This document shows positions 22,261-33,618 of a stretch of DNA of 64,000 nucleotides, piece by piece. Location of the stretch: positions 19,430,442 to 19,494,441 of the forward strand of contig NC_061813.1 of the NCBI RefSeq assembly GCF_021462225.1, read 5' to 3'. Numbering within the stretch: position 1 is the first letter of the stretch; each line of letters begins with the position of its first letter. A program made the translations under genes and the position numbers. The notes under the pieces were generated by a model. The model was not told the origin of the DNA. It saw only the letters and a program-made list of their open reading frames with translations, and did no database searches. The DNA is from Girardinichthys multiradiatus (taxonomy: Eukaryota > Chordata > Actinopteri > Cyprinodontiformes > Goodeidae).

Positions 22261-24204
22261 CAAAACTTTTAACACTTTTAATCTAAATAAGGCAGAGGAA
22301 TGTTTACCGTGATCAGCGCTGATTCTCCTGACCTGGATCATCGCGTTGAACAAAGTGACAAAGCCGCCTTGAAAGAAGGTCACATGTAGTTTTATATCTG
22401 GTACTTCCATGTAAGGAATGTACACTCCCTCAGTTTTTATCAGTAGACAATCAGATAGACACCAAAACAGTGACACATAGAGTGTGTAATAGCAGGTGTC
22501 CAATCCTTAATCTAAGTGTTGCAACATTATAATCAACTCGGTTACAGACTGTTCCACTATCAAACCAAATGTACAAAACTTTATGTCAAACCATAGGTTA
22601 TTTAGTCCAATGTTTCAGTAGTTTTTACTGAGAAATAAGAAGGTCAGAGTAAAAGACTTCAAGCAGACAACATTTTTTTGTTTGTCCGGAGCATGCTCTT
22701 GCTCGGTGACCACTGGGGATGGGCACCAGCCCTCTCACAACTCTGTATGGATAAGCAGACATAAGCAGACAATGCATGGAAGGATGTATGATGTGTTCAT
22801 CTTGCCATCAATATAGACCAAGTTCTCTTTGCCTTAGTAACTCACACGTCACCAAAACATAAACAATCCACCACTTTTTATGTTGACTCTTTTTCAAATG
22901 TGGCTTTTAAGATTGCAGCAGGATGTTTATCACTCCAAATATCTTGCTCCAGAAGTTTTGAGGATTATTTCTGTTCTGTTTGGTGTATTGTAAATTGGCT
23001 GGCTTGTGGCATTGTCATAGTGGTGTTTTTTTATGGTATTTTGACCATGCAGCCAATTTTTCAGTCTCAATGCTTTTTTCAAAGAGTCCTATATATCAGC
23101 TGTAATAATCTGTGTTTTACTTTGCATGGCTAACGTTTTAATTTCCCTTTTTTGTTGATTTGACATGACAGTGGCTTGGTTTCAAAAGAATCCCTCCTAA
23201 ACTACTTGTTACTTTTGTGAGTTTGAACATTTGTGATTGACATTCTCAATTCCTTAGACATCTTTTAATTTCCCTTTCCTGTTTTATGGAGTTCAACCTC
23301 CCCCAGATCATTTCATGATTATTTTGCTTTCCACATGGCTCTATATCCATCAATGTCAGTGCACCTCTACTCGAAACCTGCAGGGGTCTTTCAGGAGCCC
23401 AGAAACTCTCTGATGTTTTATACACACACATTAATGATAAGGACATATGTCACATGTAGATAATTCCATTTAGTGGCCATTTAAACCAGTGCTATGGGGA
23501 AGCTTGTCAATTTATTGAGGGTGCTATGCTTAGAAGTTATGGGTCCCTATTTTTCTCTACAACACCTTCAACATACACTACAATCACTAATAGCGAGCCT
23601 AATAAATATATGGACAGTCTATGGCTTGGCAATGACACCACACAAAAACAAGACCATTGCAAACCATTTATTTAGAAACAAACCTGATCTCGTTGTGGTA
23701 AAGGACGGGCTCTAATAATTATGTCTTAGTCCAAAGTCCTGAAAATGGTTTGCCAAGTCAGTGGTTCAACTGTCTCTGTTGCTGTATTTCAGTTTGTTTT
23801 TTTTCCAACAAGACAAACTGTGCTCAAAGCTCAATGATTTAATATGATGGGTCAAACCTATAGAAGTCTTATAGACTAAGTGTTTCTTTGTAATTCTGCA
23901 TCAGAAATAGTAACTCCTAAGTGTTGTTAATGGTACATCCATTCTCATATTTCCTATTTAGCATCTGGAATACCTGGTGGAGCTCTGTTTCCTAGTTCTG
24001 CTTGGTAGCTACATAGTGATGCAACATAAGCAGAATGCAGTGTTTGTTCAGTCTTTGCTGAAACCTCTCTTTTGAGCCAAAACAGATTCAGACATATTTT
24101 TGCAGAATTGGTCTCAATGACCAGATTACCACCAAGCAGTCTAATGCTAGTGTCATGTCAGTCCAAAATTTTCTGAAATTTGGGCAATAAAAAACTATAA
24201 ATTT

Positions 24205-24237
<33 letters not shown>

Positions 24238-24379
24238 GAGGTAGTTGCTGTTGTCATTATAATTTAAACACAAACTAATGTTTTTGATAATAAATGGCTG
24301 CACCAAACCACCAGCAGACAGGTTTTTGTGTTATCACCCAGCTCTAAACATTTTCAGTTAGATTTAGATTCGAGGAGCA
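22261..24379. other. cntnap2 intron; SINE scrap and microsatellite
   Basis: A short decayed SINE tail lies near 22708-22775 (GGGATGGGCACCAGCCCTCT, TATGGATAAGCAGACA). A (TTA)n microsatellite occupies 24202-24236. No exon recognised. Confidence 0.5.
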
Positions 24380-24985
24380 TGTAGAACAGTTTAAAAAGAA
24401 ATATTCTATTCCTGGAAGAAGCTGTTTGTCAGATGGGCATATTGTTTTGCACTGTTGTCCCGTTAAAATAACTCTTCATCACCACACAGATGACAACTCT
24501 CAGGCAAGAGTGGTGCCTGCTGCTACATCTCCAAGTAGCCAGCTATGGTTTGACACCCCTGCACCACCTGAAGCTCCATTGTTCTATTGAGAGAACAACC
24601 TCCCCAGATCATGATGGTGCCTCCTCACCCGTGCCACACAGACAGTAACTCCAGTGAGATCTCCTTATTATGCCAATAAGTCTTGAAGCCACTAGGAGCA
24701 TCCAAAGTAACTTTTTTCCCTAAACTTTGTTCTACTCTCCTTGTTTTACCTTTCAATATCCCACGTTTGATGCTCCCTTGCAAACTCTAAAGGCATTGTT
24801 TCATGGGAAGAGATGTGGCCTTTTCCTTTTAAGCCCTTCTGTCCCAGATGCCAGGTTATGATTATTTGGCTGCATTTAGCATCAGTAAGAACCTTAATGT
24901 AAGTTGAGGATCTTAGTGCGTCGTCACTGATTCTCCGGCTCAGCTCAGGTTAAATTCTTTTGGGTCTACCACTTCACTTTTTTCT
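24380..24985 (-). mobile_element. Tc1-like fossil
   Basis: CCTCCCCAGATCATGATGGT at 24600-24619 and surrounding phrases are the complement of the conserved transposase core of old fish Tc1 elements. No reading frame remains and ends are undefined. Confidence 0.5.
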
Positions 24986-27900
24986 CTCATAAGCCTCACA
25001 ATATTTTAAGAAAATTAAAATGTCATACTTGCCCTAACCTTGGTAGCAAGCACAAATTTCAGGAGGATTTCTTTCTTGATCTTAAGAAATGTGCATGTTC
25101 AAAGAGAGAAATACATATTGCATTTAGGGGGATTATGACAATGTAAATACCTGTTAAAAAATACAGTGAAAGGCAGATTAATGCACAGATTTTGACTTTT
25201 TAGGCTATGGTCCCAAACAGCCAATTTGAATTTAAATACAGTTTTCAACAATTTGTCTGTCATTTTTATCTCTTGCTCCTGTTTTTTGTTTTTTTTTTCA
25301 CTTTGAAGCTCTACTTACAATCATTTCCACCGGTGCGCAATAATAATACTTGTAATTTCTTACCTGGTCTTGTTTCAAACCTGGTCTTTTTATACATAAA
25401 TGTAATAAATATAATATTGCCGACTGAAAATGCATATGAAAAACGTTTTCAGAGATTTATACCACAGATCTCTAAATTGATACTCATTGGGTTTTACAGA
25501 CTTTAGCTGTAAGAATTACATATTTTCAGTTTTTTTGTGACATATTTATGTCACACACACAATAAATTAATTAGCAGTTAATTATAAATTATTTTAAATC
25601 ATATTTAATTTATTAATATATTATACAATTAACTTCTAAATTCATTTATAAGAATCAAATCCCTTGAGTTAATTACAGTCTAGATTTTGTTAGATTTATT
25701 CAGAATACTTGGATATTAACCAGTCAAGGACAGAAATGATGTCCACTACTATCTGGGACTTTTTATTAAGGTAATTGCTCTTTGAAATACCTGACAGACA
25801 CACTCATACTTCGTCATACTAAGAGAATAATTTCGATTTCCATTTTTATGGGTCTATTTAAAGAGATTTATAGTGGTTTGTCAACCGCATTTACTTATAT
25901 TAGTGTTTTAATTGTATTTATTAACAGTTCACATTATATTAAAACACAAACCCTGTGCAGAACCTTTTCTTATGACATAAATAAGCAATATTCCTATTTT
26001 GCAGAAATTTGCTGTGCATATTTTTAGACCAAAGGACAAATAAACAGTCACCAACCGACTGCCGCTGTTGAATAAATGCATCATCTAGGGAACTGTCTCT
26101 CTTGCAACCTCTTCACTCTCATCCTATTAAAGTACGCCAAATTGATTTTGATAACAATTTCAATTAAGGCTATGCATAAATTACTTTTATAACTGACACA
26201 CATACATCTTTCATTCTTGAGATGTGATTATATAGTGTGTGGATATGTCTGTGAGTGTGTTTGAATGTGCGTGTGAACACAAGGGCATGCATTGTATTCT
26301 AGTCAGTCCTCAGCTTCATTGATTACATTCCCTTGTTTCATTTCCTTCCAACATCAAAAGAAGCAAGTAAGTGATGATAAGGATGACAAGATGTCCTACA
26401 CATTACTCACAAACACTAAGGCAGACAGATGCATTGGTGTGTTTTTGAAGGCAGACAGAACAATTTGCGTAAAATCAAAGACATCTGTCTCCTATAGTTC
26501 ATATCAGTTTTGTCACACTGAGACACATACAGATTTCACCTTAAAAATAATGACAATATAATATATTGGCCCATGACTTCTGATATCCAACAGTTTTCTT
26601 GTTATTGTATTAATTCTTAGCAACATGTATTTCTCAATTTCAGCAAAACGTTAGCGAAAATCAATAGTTTATTCAACAGGATGTAAGCTGTTGGCTGCCA
26701 GTAGTTCTGTAAGTCATAAACAAAAAACGCCAGATGCCTTTATGTTGTGTGCAAAAAAGTACCCACTGAACTGGCTGCCAATATAGTTTGACTGACAAAA
26801 AAGCTATTTACCAATTTTTCCAAACAATCTAATACACAGACACTGACTATTTATGAACATTGTTTCATGAATGTTGATATTTTAATGGTTTTTGCATCAC
26901 ACAGGGTTCCATGGGTATTGTTTTATTACATAACAACATGTACCGGCTACATCCTCAACAACAGCAAAGACAAAGGTTTCACAGAACACAGCCAGCAAAT
27001 GCAAAGTAAAAGCACATTTTTTCTTTTAAAGACTGACTATGGTGAACAAATTGTAAAATACATCTTTTTTATGTGAAATATTTCTTTATTTTTCCATTGC
27101 AAAGACATGGATATACTCTCTTTGAAGAACTATGCAGTATAAAAAAATAAAAACTTCTGTTTGATGTCTCAAATGAGCTTGTAGTTTGTTTCTGACAGAT
27201 AAGAATTCTGCCTACCATGCCTTGACACCTGTTAGATTACAAATAATAAATACGCAATCAGGTAAACACATGCTTACAACTCAGATATCTGTGATAACAG
27301 AGAGAGAGACGCACAACCGCTTGCACATGCACCCCCTCCGGTCAGATGCATCATATTTCAGAGATGCCTGTCAGCTGTGTTTTGAAGCCTGCAGTGCTTT
27401 CTCGTGATTACCCTGTCACTCCTCTTTCCTTCAGCATTCAGTCAGAAAATAGGAACACATACATTTGTCTGGTTATCTATCCACCCTTCTCTCCCCAACT
27501 CCTTGACATGCTTTGAATCAACCCCTCATAAACTGTATTTCTGCTTCCCAATCAAAAGATGAAACAGAAAAGTGGTACGATGTGGGTCTATGACCAAAGA
27601 AAAAAGAATGAAAAAGGAGAGCACAAAGGAGAAATAGTGGGAGGAGAAGGAGGCAGATAAATATAGATGTTATATTCCAAGCATTATCACCAAATATGTC
27701 AGCTGTGTATGATAATTCTGGGTTTTCAGAGTGCATGATAATTAAATGCAATGCCATATTATGACTCATCTAAGAATATGCAGTAAGAATGAGCATGTGT
27801 GTATGTGTGTACATCTGTGTATGCATCTGTGCCAAAGCTATGGGCTGTAAAAGAGACATGAACCACCATGCTGTGGAATTTACATGCTCATTTCCATTAT

Positions 27901-28047
27901 GTTTAATGTACAATCTACAGAAAAAAATCAATTAAATCAGTGTTGAAGATGTGTTGAATAGCCTGGAGTTAGAAGAAAGTAGAGTTAAAATATTTTTTTA
28001 AATAAACACAATGACTGTTATAGGCAAATATCAATGGACTGCCAGTC
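24986..28047. other. cntnap2 intron, nothing recognised
   Basis: Three kilobases of AT-rich sequence with short compositional frames; no exon, RNA gene or repeat boundary recognised. Confidence 0.5.
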
Positions 28048-28865
28048 TCCTGCAAAGGTATTCACACCCCTTTTAACTTTATTGGGATTTTGTTTGATAG
28101 ACTAGCACAAAATGGTGCATACCTCTAAAGAAGGAGGAACATAATGCATAGCTTTCTGAGTTGTTTTTGCTAAAAGAAAGTATGCATGCATTTTTATTCA
28201 GCCCCTTTCTGAGACCCTATCTGATAACTTTAAATTAAGTCTTAATTAAGTGCTATCATCTCATTCAGAATTAGTTGTATTAGTAAAGAGACTCCATCTG
28301 TGTATAATTTAAATACATAAATACAGCTGTTCTATGAAGGCCTCAGAGGTTTGCTAGAGAACATTACTAAAAGAAATCACACTATGAAGATCATTGACCC
28401 CACTGGACAGGTCGGGGAAAACAAATTAAGGGGAACTTTATTAAACAACATCCCTAACGTTGAACATCTCAGGGAGCACCATTCAATCCATCTCCCAAAA
28501 ATCGGGAGTACAACCTGCAACACTGATATCAGGCGAGAAGAGCGTTAATCAGAGAAACTGCCAAAAGGCCCAATGTGACTTTAGAGGGGTGACAGAGATC
28601 CACTGTTCATGTTTATTCTAACTGAAAACCTGTTTGCTCAAAATCTCATCTGGATGTGATAAAGAAACTACTTAGAGAGCCTATTTTGTGTTGTAGTGAA
28701 GGTCTGTGGCTAGACACATTCACACATTTAGGGGCACCTCAGCTTTAAAGCATATTAATGCAGCCTTACTGTCATGTCTTGATACACTTTTATTTTCAAT
28801 GTACACACAAAATATGACCAAAAATTAAATAATTAAATTTCATCAAAGGGGTAATAGAATATTGA
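28048..28865 (+). mobile_element. Tc1 fossil
   Basis: The left end GCAAAGGTATTCACACCCCT and right end CATCAAAGGGGTAATAGAAT form decayed inverted repeats. Between them, 28440-28610 matches the N-terminal transposase region of the family at 178-1500 (ACATCTCAGGGAGCACCATT, GCGTTAATCAGAGAAACTGC). Many indels. Confidence 0.65.
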
Positions 28866-30008
28866 AAATATTTATTGTGGTGACCAGATTTTGTTTTCCA
28901 ACTCTTTAATTTGTTGCTCAGACAGCATGGCTTGTTTCCATGGCGACATTTTAACCTCCTAATAACTTAGTGCAGTACTTGACTGACCTCAGTGGGACCC
29001 AGGTGGCATCTCTTTGGCATAACTTTACACTGCTGAATAATATGTGTTTAATGAGGCGGATGGCACCTTAAAACCTCATACAAATGTATGTTTTGATGAA
29101 ATATACAATCAGGAAGATATTCAAGATAGAATAATTGATTCATTATACATAGTTTAAGAGCTGCTTGGTCTTTCTCCCACTACCCTTCTGTATATTTTCT
29201 CTATGAGAGGCATAGTGGATATATTCAGAAAGCTATTTGGGGATGCTAAAGGTGTGCAAACTGAACTTTGCATGTCTTTCTACTTTTAAAACCGACACAG
29301 AGGCAGAAATGTTCCTAAATTGTTTGTTCTGTCAGATGTTGTTCTTAACAATATCGATTATAAATTGTAATAAAGTAAAATAGTAAGAACTTTTACCAAG
29401 TTTAAAAACAGGAAGCTAAAATAGATCTATCTAAAATAGATTTACATAGAATAAATCTGGTAGAATCTGGCAGAAACAAAGTAGATTGCGGGAGCAAATG
29501 GCGGGAGCAAAGTAGTTGTAAAATTGGAGGAGAGTGACGAGGATGATTAATCCCTGCCCCCAATATTTGTAGCATTTGGCATGTTGTTGTAAATATTCAT
29601 CAAAACAAAGTATACTGAAAGATGATCTCTGTCATTCTGCTCTTCTTCCTCCTGGTTGCAATGCCATGTCAGGTTTCTACAGGAGTCTGTATGGAAGAAA
29701 CTAAATACCAGCTGTAGAATAGGCTTTTTAAAAATTTTATTTGGTAATCACAACTTTTCCTACACACTTGTACTTAGAAGAAAATTAAAGTAGTTGGTTT
29801 TAGGTTTGTTTTTGTTGTTATATGTTTCCCCATTAAATTTTCAAAGCCAGTCATTAATTTGTTGTTGAAGAGGCTTTCATATATTTTTGCATTGAAGCAC
29901 ATTATTATTTGGTTGTCTCAGGGTGGTCCTCATGCATAGTTTCTATTTCAAATCTGCAGTCACATTATCCTTCACATTAATCATTTGTATGCTTTTGGTC
30001 TCTTTTAG
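28866..30008. other. cntnap2 intron, nothing recognised
   Basis: AT-rich. It contains the acceptor of exon B at its end. Confidence 0.5.
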
Positions 30009-30061
30009 GGGCAGACGTTACCAACTTTGATGGGCAGGGAGTGATTTCATATCGTTTTAAG
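30009..30061 (+). CDS. cntnap2: cntnap2-like exon B: start of laminin-G 1
   Basis: Short exon of 53 nt after a TTTTAG acceptor. It completes Trp (T+GG) and encodes ADVTNFDGQGVISYRFK, the entry strand of LamG1. The donor is AAG|GTACAT. Only 145 nt separate it from the next exon, and the joined peptide (YRFK-VKKMK) aligns without gap to the CNTNAP2 family. Entry phase 1, exit phase 0. Confidence 0.88.
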
Positions 30062-30206
30062 GTACATAATCAATTTCATGATTTATTTTTCCAACAAGAC
30101 TTTAATATGAAAAAAACATGTCTTCATGGTGCTCTGTTTCATTTTGAAATATTTTCTTTTTCGTGTGAAAAACATTGTGTGGATTTGGTGTTTAAAATTT
30201 TTACAG

Positions 30207-30357
30207 GTTAAGAAGATGAAGATTATAAAAGATGTGATCGCACTGAGATTTAAGACATCAGAGAGCGAGGGTGTGATTCTCCATGGGGAGGGGCAGCAGG
30301 GTGACTACATCACTCTGGAGCTTCGCAAGGCCAAGTTACTGCTTCAGATAAACCTGG
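30207..30357 (+). CDS. cntnap2: cntnap2-like exon C: laminin-G 1 core
   Basis: 151-nt exon between TTTTTACAG and GTGAGT. It encodes [20 protein letters not shown] and on through [20 protein letters not shown] to NLG, the most conserved part of the first laminin-G beta sandwich, nearly identical to CNTNAP2. Exit phase 1; the Gly codon is completed by GC of the next exon. Confidence 0.93.
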
Positions 30358-31448
30358 GTGAGTAACAAATTTGTGTTATGTACAAGAGAATGAAAAGAAG
30401 TGCTTACCTTCTTGCTGACTCTCCAGATGAGTATTTTAGAAAATATGTATCTCAGTTTCAAACATCTGAGGACATTTTTCAGTCAGTTTGCAGTTGAATT
30501 ATTTTCTGCTTAAAGCAAATGCATTTGTACAACTATATTACTTTAAGGAAATCCAAACAGACCTTCAAATATTGGATATTAAATCAAGTACCAAGACAAT
30601 TAATTCATATTGTTAGGTCATGTTCTACCACCCTGCTGACACCAGAGGTGGCATCCAACATGTCAGAGGAATATGTACATTAAGTACAGTAATAAATTAA
30701 GAATTTTTATTTTTATTGGGGGAAAAAAACAACACAAATGCATGGGTGAGTGTAGGTTATGTTTGCAGAAATTTGAAATTATTTATTTCTTCTTTGATAT
30801 ATTCTTTCCAGTAATAGGATAAGCTAGCTGTGTAATACGTGTCACATTATGGTGAACTGTTTAGACTTCTTCACTAGTCCTAGACAAAGAAGTTAGATGT
30901 TGTCTACCTATGAAATCAACGGGCTGATTTCCAATCTTTGTTTTTTGTAAAGCTTGACCTTTCGATACAAGTTTTAGCTGATTTTGATTTCTCTCCATGA
31001 ACTATAATGTGAGAACATATTTAAGAACATTAAAAGTGTTAAAAGTAATAACAGATAATGTTTAAAAACTGTTTTTTTACTTTTTTATTTAAAAAAAGAG
31101 AAAACACTATATATTGTAAAGAATGTAGATTCTTAGCTTAAATCAAGCATGTTCCATGACAGACAGGTTGAACACTCAAAGCAGTAAAACAGAGCTCCAT
31201 CTTTGTAGTGCACTCATCCTTCTGCTGTGTGTTAAAAGTCTTGGTATTTCTCACAGCCACAAACAAGTCTAATCATGTTCTACAAAATACGGTTTCCTTT
31301 CAGCTTATTACATACCTGACTTTATTTTAAAGATTTTACTTATACTGATAAAAATATCTAACCTTCAGTCTTCCAACTAAGTAATAGCATCCACACTGAA
31401 GACTGTTGCTGTTCTCACCCAATAACTCACTTTGCATGTGTCTTACAG
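30358..31448. other. cntnap2 intron between exons C and D
   Basis: 1.09 kb without repeats or genes recognised. Confidence 0.6.
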
Positions 31449-31633
31449 GCAGTAACCAGTATGGGTCTATCCTGGGTCATACCTCTGTGACCACTGGCAG
31501 TCTTCTGGATGACAATCACTGGCACTCAGTGGTGATTGAACGCTACCGTCGCAATGTTAATTTCACCTTAGATGGACACACACAGCACTTTAGGACTAAT
31601 GGAGAATTTGATCATCTTGATTTGGACTATGAG
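31449..31633 (+). CDS. cntnap2: cntnap2-like exon D: laminin-G 1 continued
   Basis: 185-nt exon after TCTTACAG and before GTGAGC. It encodes the LamG1 section beginning [14 protein letters not shown] with the hallmark [20 protein letters not shown], an N-glycosylation sequon (NFT) and FDHLDLDYE. Entry phase 1, exit phase 0. It ends just before a Tc1 remnant that begins within about 60-100 bp of the donor. Confidence 0.93.
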
Positions 31634-32003
31634 GTGAGCACTACATGTATTATGAGCATTATGCAACATAAAGCACGCATACGAAATTATGGCATCAACA
31701 ATAAATTAATTAAAATTATGAAACTGAGTAAGTGAAGCAACTGAAAATATGTCTTATATTCTAGGTTTTTCAAAGTAGCCACCTTTTGCTTTGATTACTG
31801 CTATGCACACTCTTGGGATTCTGTTGGTGAGCTTCAAGAGGTAGTCACCTGAAATGGTTTTCACTTCACAGGTGTGCCCTGTCAGGTTTAATAAGTGGGA
31901 TTTCAAGCCTTATAGATGCGGTTGGGACCATCAGTTGTGTTGTGCAGGAGGTGGAGACCGTACACAGCTGATAGTCCTACTGAATTGACTGTTAGAATTT
32001 GTA

Positions 32004-32942
32004 TTATGGCAAGAAAAAAGCAGCTAAGTAAAGAAAAATGAGTGACCATCATTACTTTAAGAAATGAAGGTCAGTCAGTCCGAACAATTGGCAAAACTTT
32101 GAAAGTGTCCCCAAGTGCAGTCGCAAAAACCATCAAGCGCTACAAAGAAACTGGCTCACATGAGGACCGCCCGAGGAAAGAAAGACCAAGAGTCACCTCT
32201 GCTGCAGACGATAAGTTCATCCGAGTCACCAGCCTCAGAAATCGCAGGTTAACAGCTGCTCAGATTAGAGAACAGGTCAATGCCACACAGAGTTCTAGCA
32301 GCACACACATCTCTAGAACAACTGTTAAGAGGAGACTGTGTGAATCAGGCCTTCATGGTAAAATAGCTGCTAGGAAACCACTGCTGAGGACAGGCAACAA
32401 GCAGAAGAGACTTGTTTGGGCTAAAGAACACTGTGCTTTGGTCTGATGAGTCCAAGTTTGAGATCTTTGGTTCCAACCACCGTGTCTTTGTGCAGCACAG
32501 AAGAGGTGAACGGATGGACTCTACATGCCTGGTTCCCACCGTGAAGCATGGAGGAGGAGGTGTGATGGTGTGGGGTTGCTTTGCTGGTGACACTGTTGGG
32601 GATTTACTCAAAATTGAAGGCATACTGAACCAGCATGGCTACCACAGCATCTTGCAGCGGCATGCTATTCCATCCGGTTTGCGTTTAGTTGGACCATCAT
32701 TTATTTTTCAACAGGACAATGACCCCAAACACACCTCCAGGCTGTGTAAGGGCTATTTGACCAAGAAGGAGAGTGATGGGGTGTTGCGCCAGATGATCTG
32801 GCCTCCACAGTCACCGGACCTGAACCCAGTCGAGATGGTTTGGGGTGAGCTGGACTCAAGGCAAAAGGGCCAACAAGTGCTAAGCATCTCTGGGAACTCC
32901 TTCAAGACTGTTGGAAAACCATTTCAGGTGGCTACCTCTTGA
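32004..32942 (+). pseudogene. Transposase pseudogene, D-x38-E type
   Basis: The start is MARKKQLSKEK at 32004, but the next codon is TGA (32037-32039), where relatives have CGA. Downstream an open frame (32042-32446) has the DNA-binding part RNEGQSVRTIGKTLKVSPSA. It then loses about 30 bp at KEH|CALV and shifts frame. The catalytic domain continues in the frame of 32412-32942: WSDESKFEIFG, KHGGGGVMVWGCF, FQQDNDPKHTS and SPDLNPVEMVWGE. Counting from the Asp of QQD to the Glu of PVE gives 38 residues, not the 34 of classic Tc1. Further damage follows at LDSRQKGQQ. Inactive. Confidence 0.88.
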
Positions 32943-33017
32943 AGCTCATCAACAGAATGCCAAGAGTGTGCGGAGCAGTAATCAAAGCAAAAGGTGGCTA
33001 CTTTGAAGAACCTAGAA

Positions 33018-33490
33018 CAGGGGTGCTCACACTTTTTCAGCATGCGAGCTACTTATAAAACAACCAAGTCAAAAAGATCAACCTACCCACTACAAGAATG
33101 CACAACATATAACTATTTTCAAATGTATTTAAGGAATCTTTGTACGTACAATGTATGTTGATGTACCTTGCATTACTGAATAAGCCAATATTGCACAACA
33201 CACAAAATAAATACTTATTTACATTTTTTGTAATTACCTGAATTACTTGAGTCAGCTGCTTCAACGAATGCTTCTTTTACCATCTCTCCGTCTTGGAAGG
33301 ACTTATTGTTTTTAACGATGGTGTGACTCACCCGGAACGATGCTTCGGTGGCGGCTTTCGCTTTTGAAGTTTGTTGAGTGAAAAATGACTGCTGTCCGGA
33401 CAACTGGGATTTTAGTTCCTCCACCTTTCTCTTTCTCAGCTGGCTTTTCGGCGGAAAGTCGATGTGATATTTTCCATGAACAGTACGAAA
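33018..33490 (-). mobile_element. hAT transposon fragment
   Basis: The left end CAGGGGTGCTCACACTTTTT is a typical hAT terminal repeat. The minus strand encodes part of a hAT transposase: FRTVHGKYHIDFPPKSQLRK (end of a BED-type finger), KRKVEELKSQLSGQQSFF and EASFRVSHTIVKNNK, GEMVKEAFVEAADS (33215-33493). The frame is open for about 90 codons, but the catalytic and dimerisation domains are missing. A second hAT-like end may lie at 35478-35537 (CAAAAAGTTTGGACACTCAA), in which case later insertions separate the two ends. Confidence 0.65.
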
Positions 33491-33550
33491 ATGAAATAAA
33501 GAAAACACTTTGAACACTTTGAGAAGGTGTGTCCAAACCTTTGGTCTGTA

Positions 33551-33551
<1 letters not shown>

Positions 33552-33615
<64 letters not shown>
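33552..33615. repeat. (TA)n microsatellite, left part
   Basis: Alternating TA with one CA interruption. Together with 35227-35300 it is the target into which the intact Tc1 inserted. Confidence 0.9.

Positions 33616-33618
<3 letters not shown>

Larger units (their letters stand above)
31690..33551 (+). mobile_element. Tc1/mariner element with D-x38-E transposase, hAT-interrupted
   Basis: The inner terminal sequence TTCTAGGTTTTTCAAAGTAG (31759-31778) is mirrored by CTTTGAAGAACCTAGAA (33001-33017). The outer right end AGAAGGTGTGTCCAAACC...GGTCTGTACTG lies at 33521-33549, next to (TA)n. The outer left end is worn away. About 470 bp of hAT sequence lie between the inner and outer right repeat, replacing roughly 100 bp expected there. 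Confidence 0.82.

Noticed and set aside
21841..22503. 220-codon minus-strand frame
   Set aside because: Its middle is the complement of the C-rich repeat and it crosses the candidate primer-binding site; no family resemblance or splice context.
32345..32623. 92-codon minus-strand frame
   Set aside because: Complement of the Tc1 transposase gene at 32004-32942.
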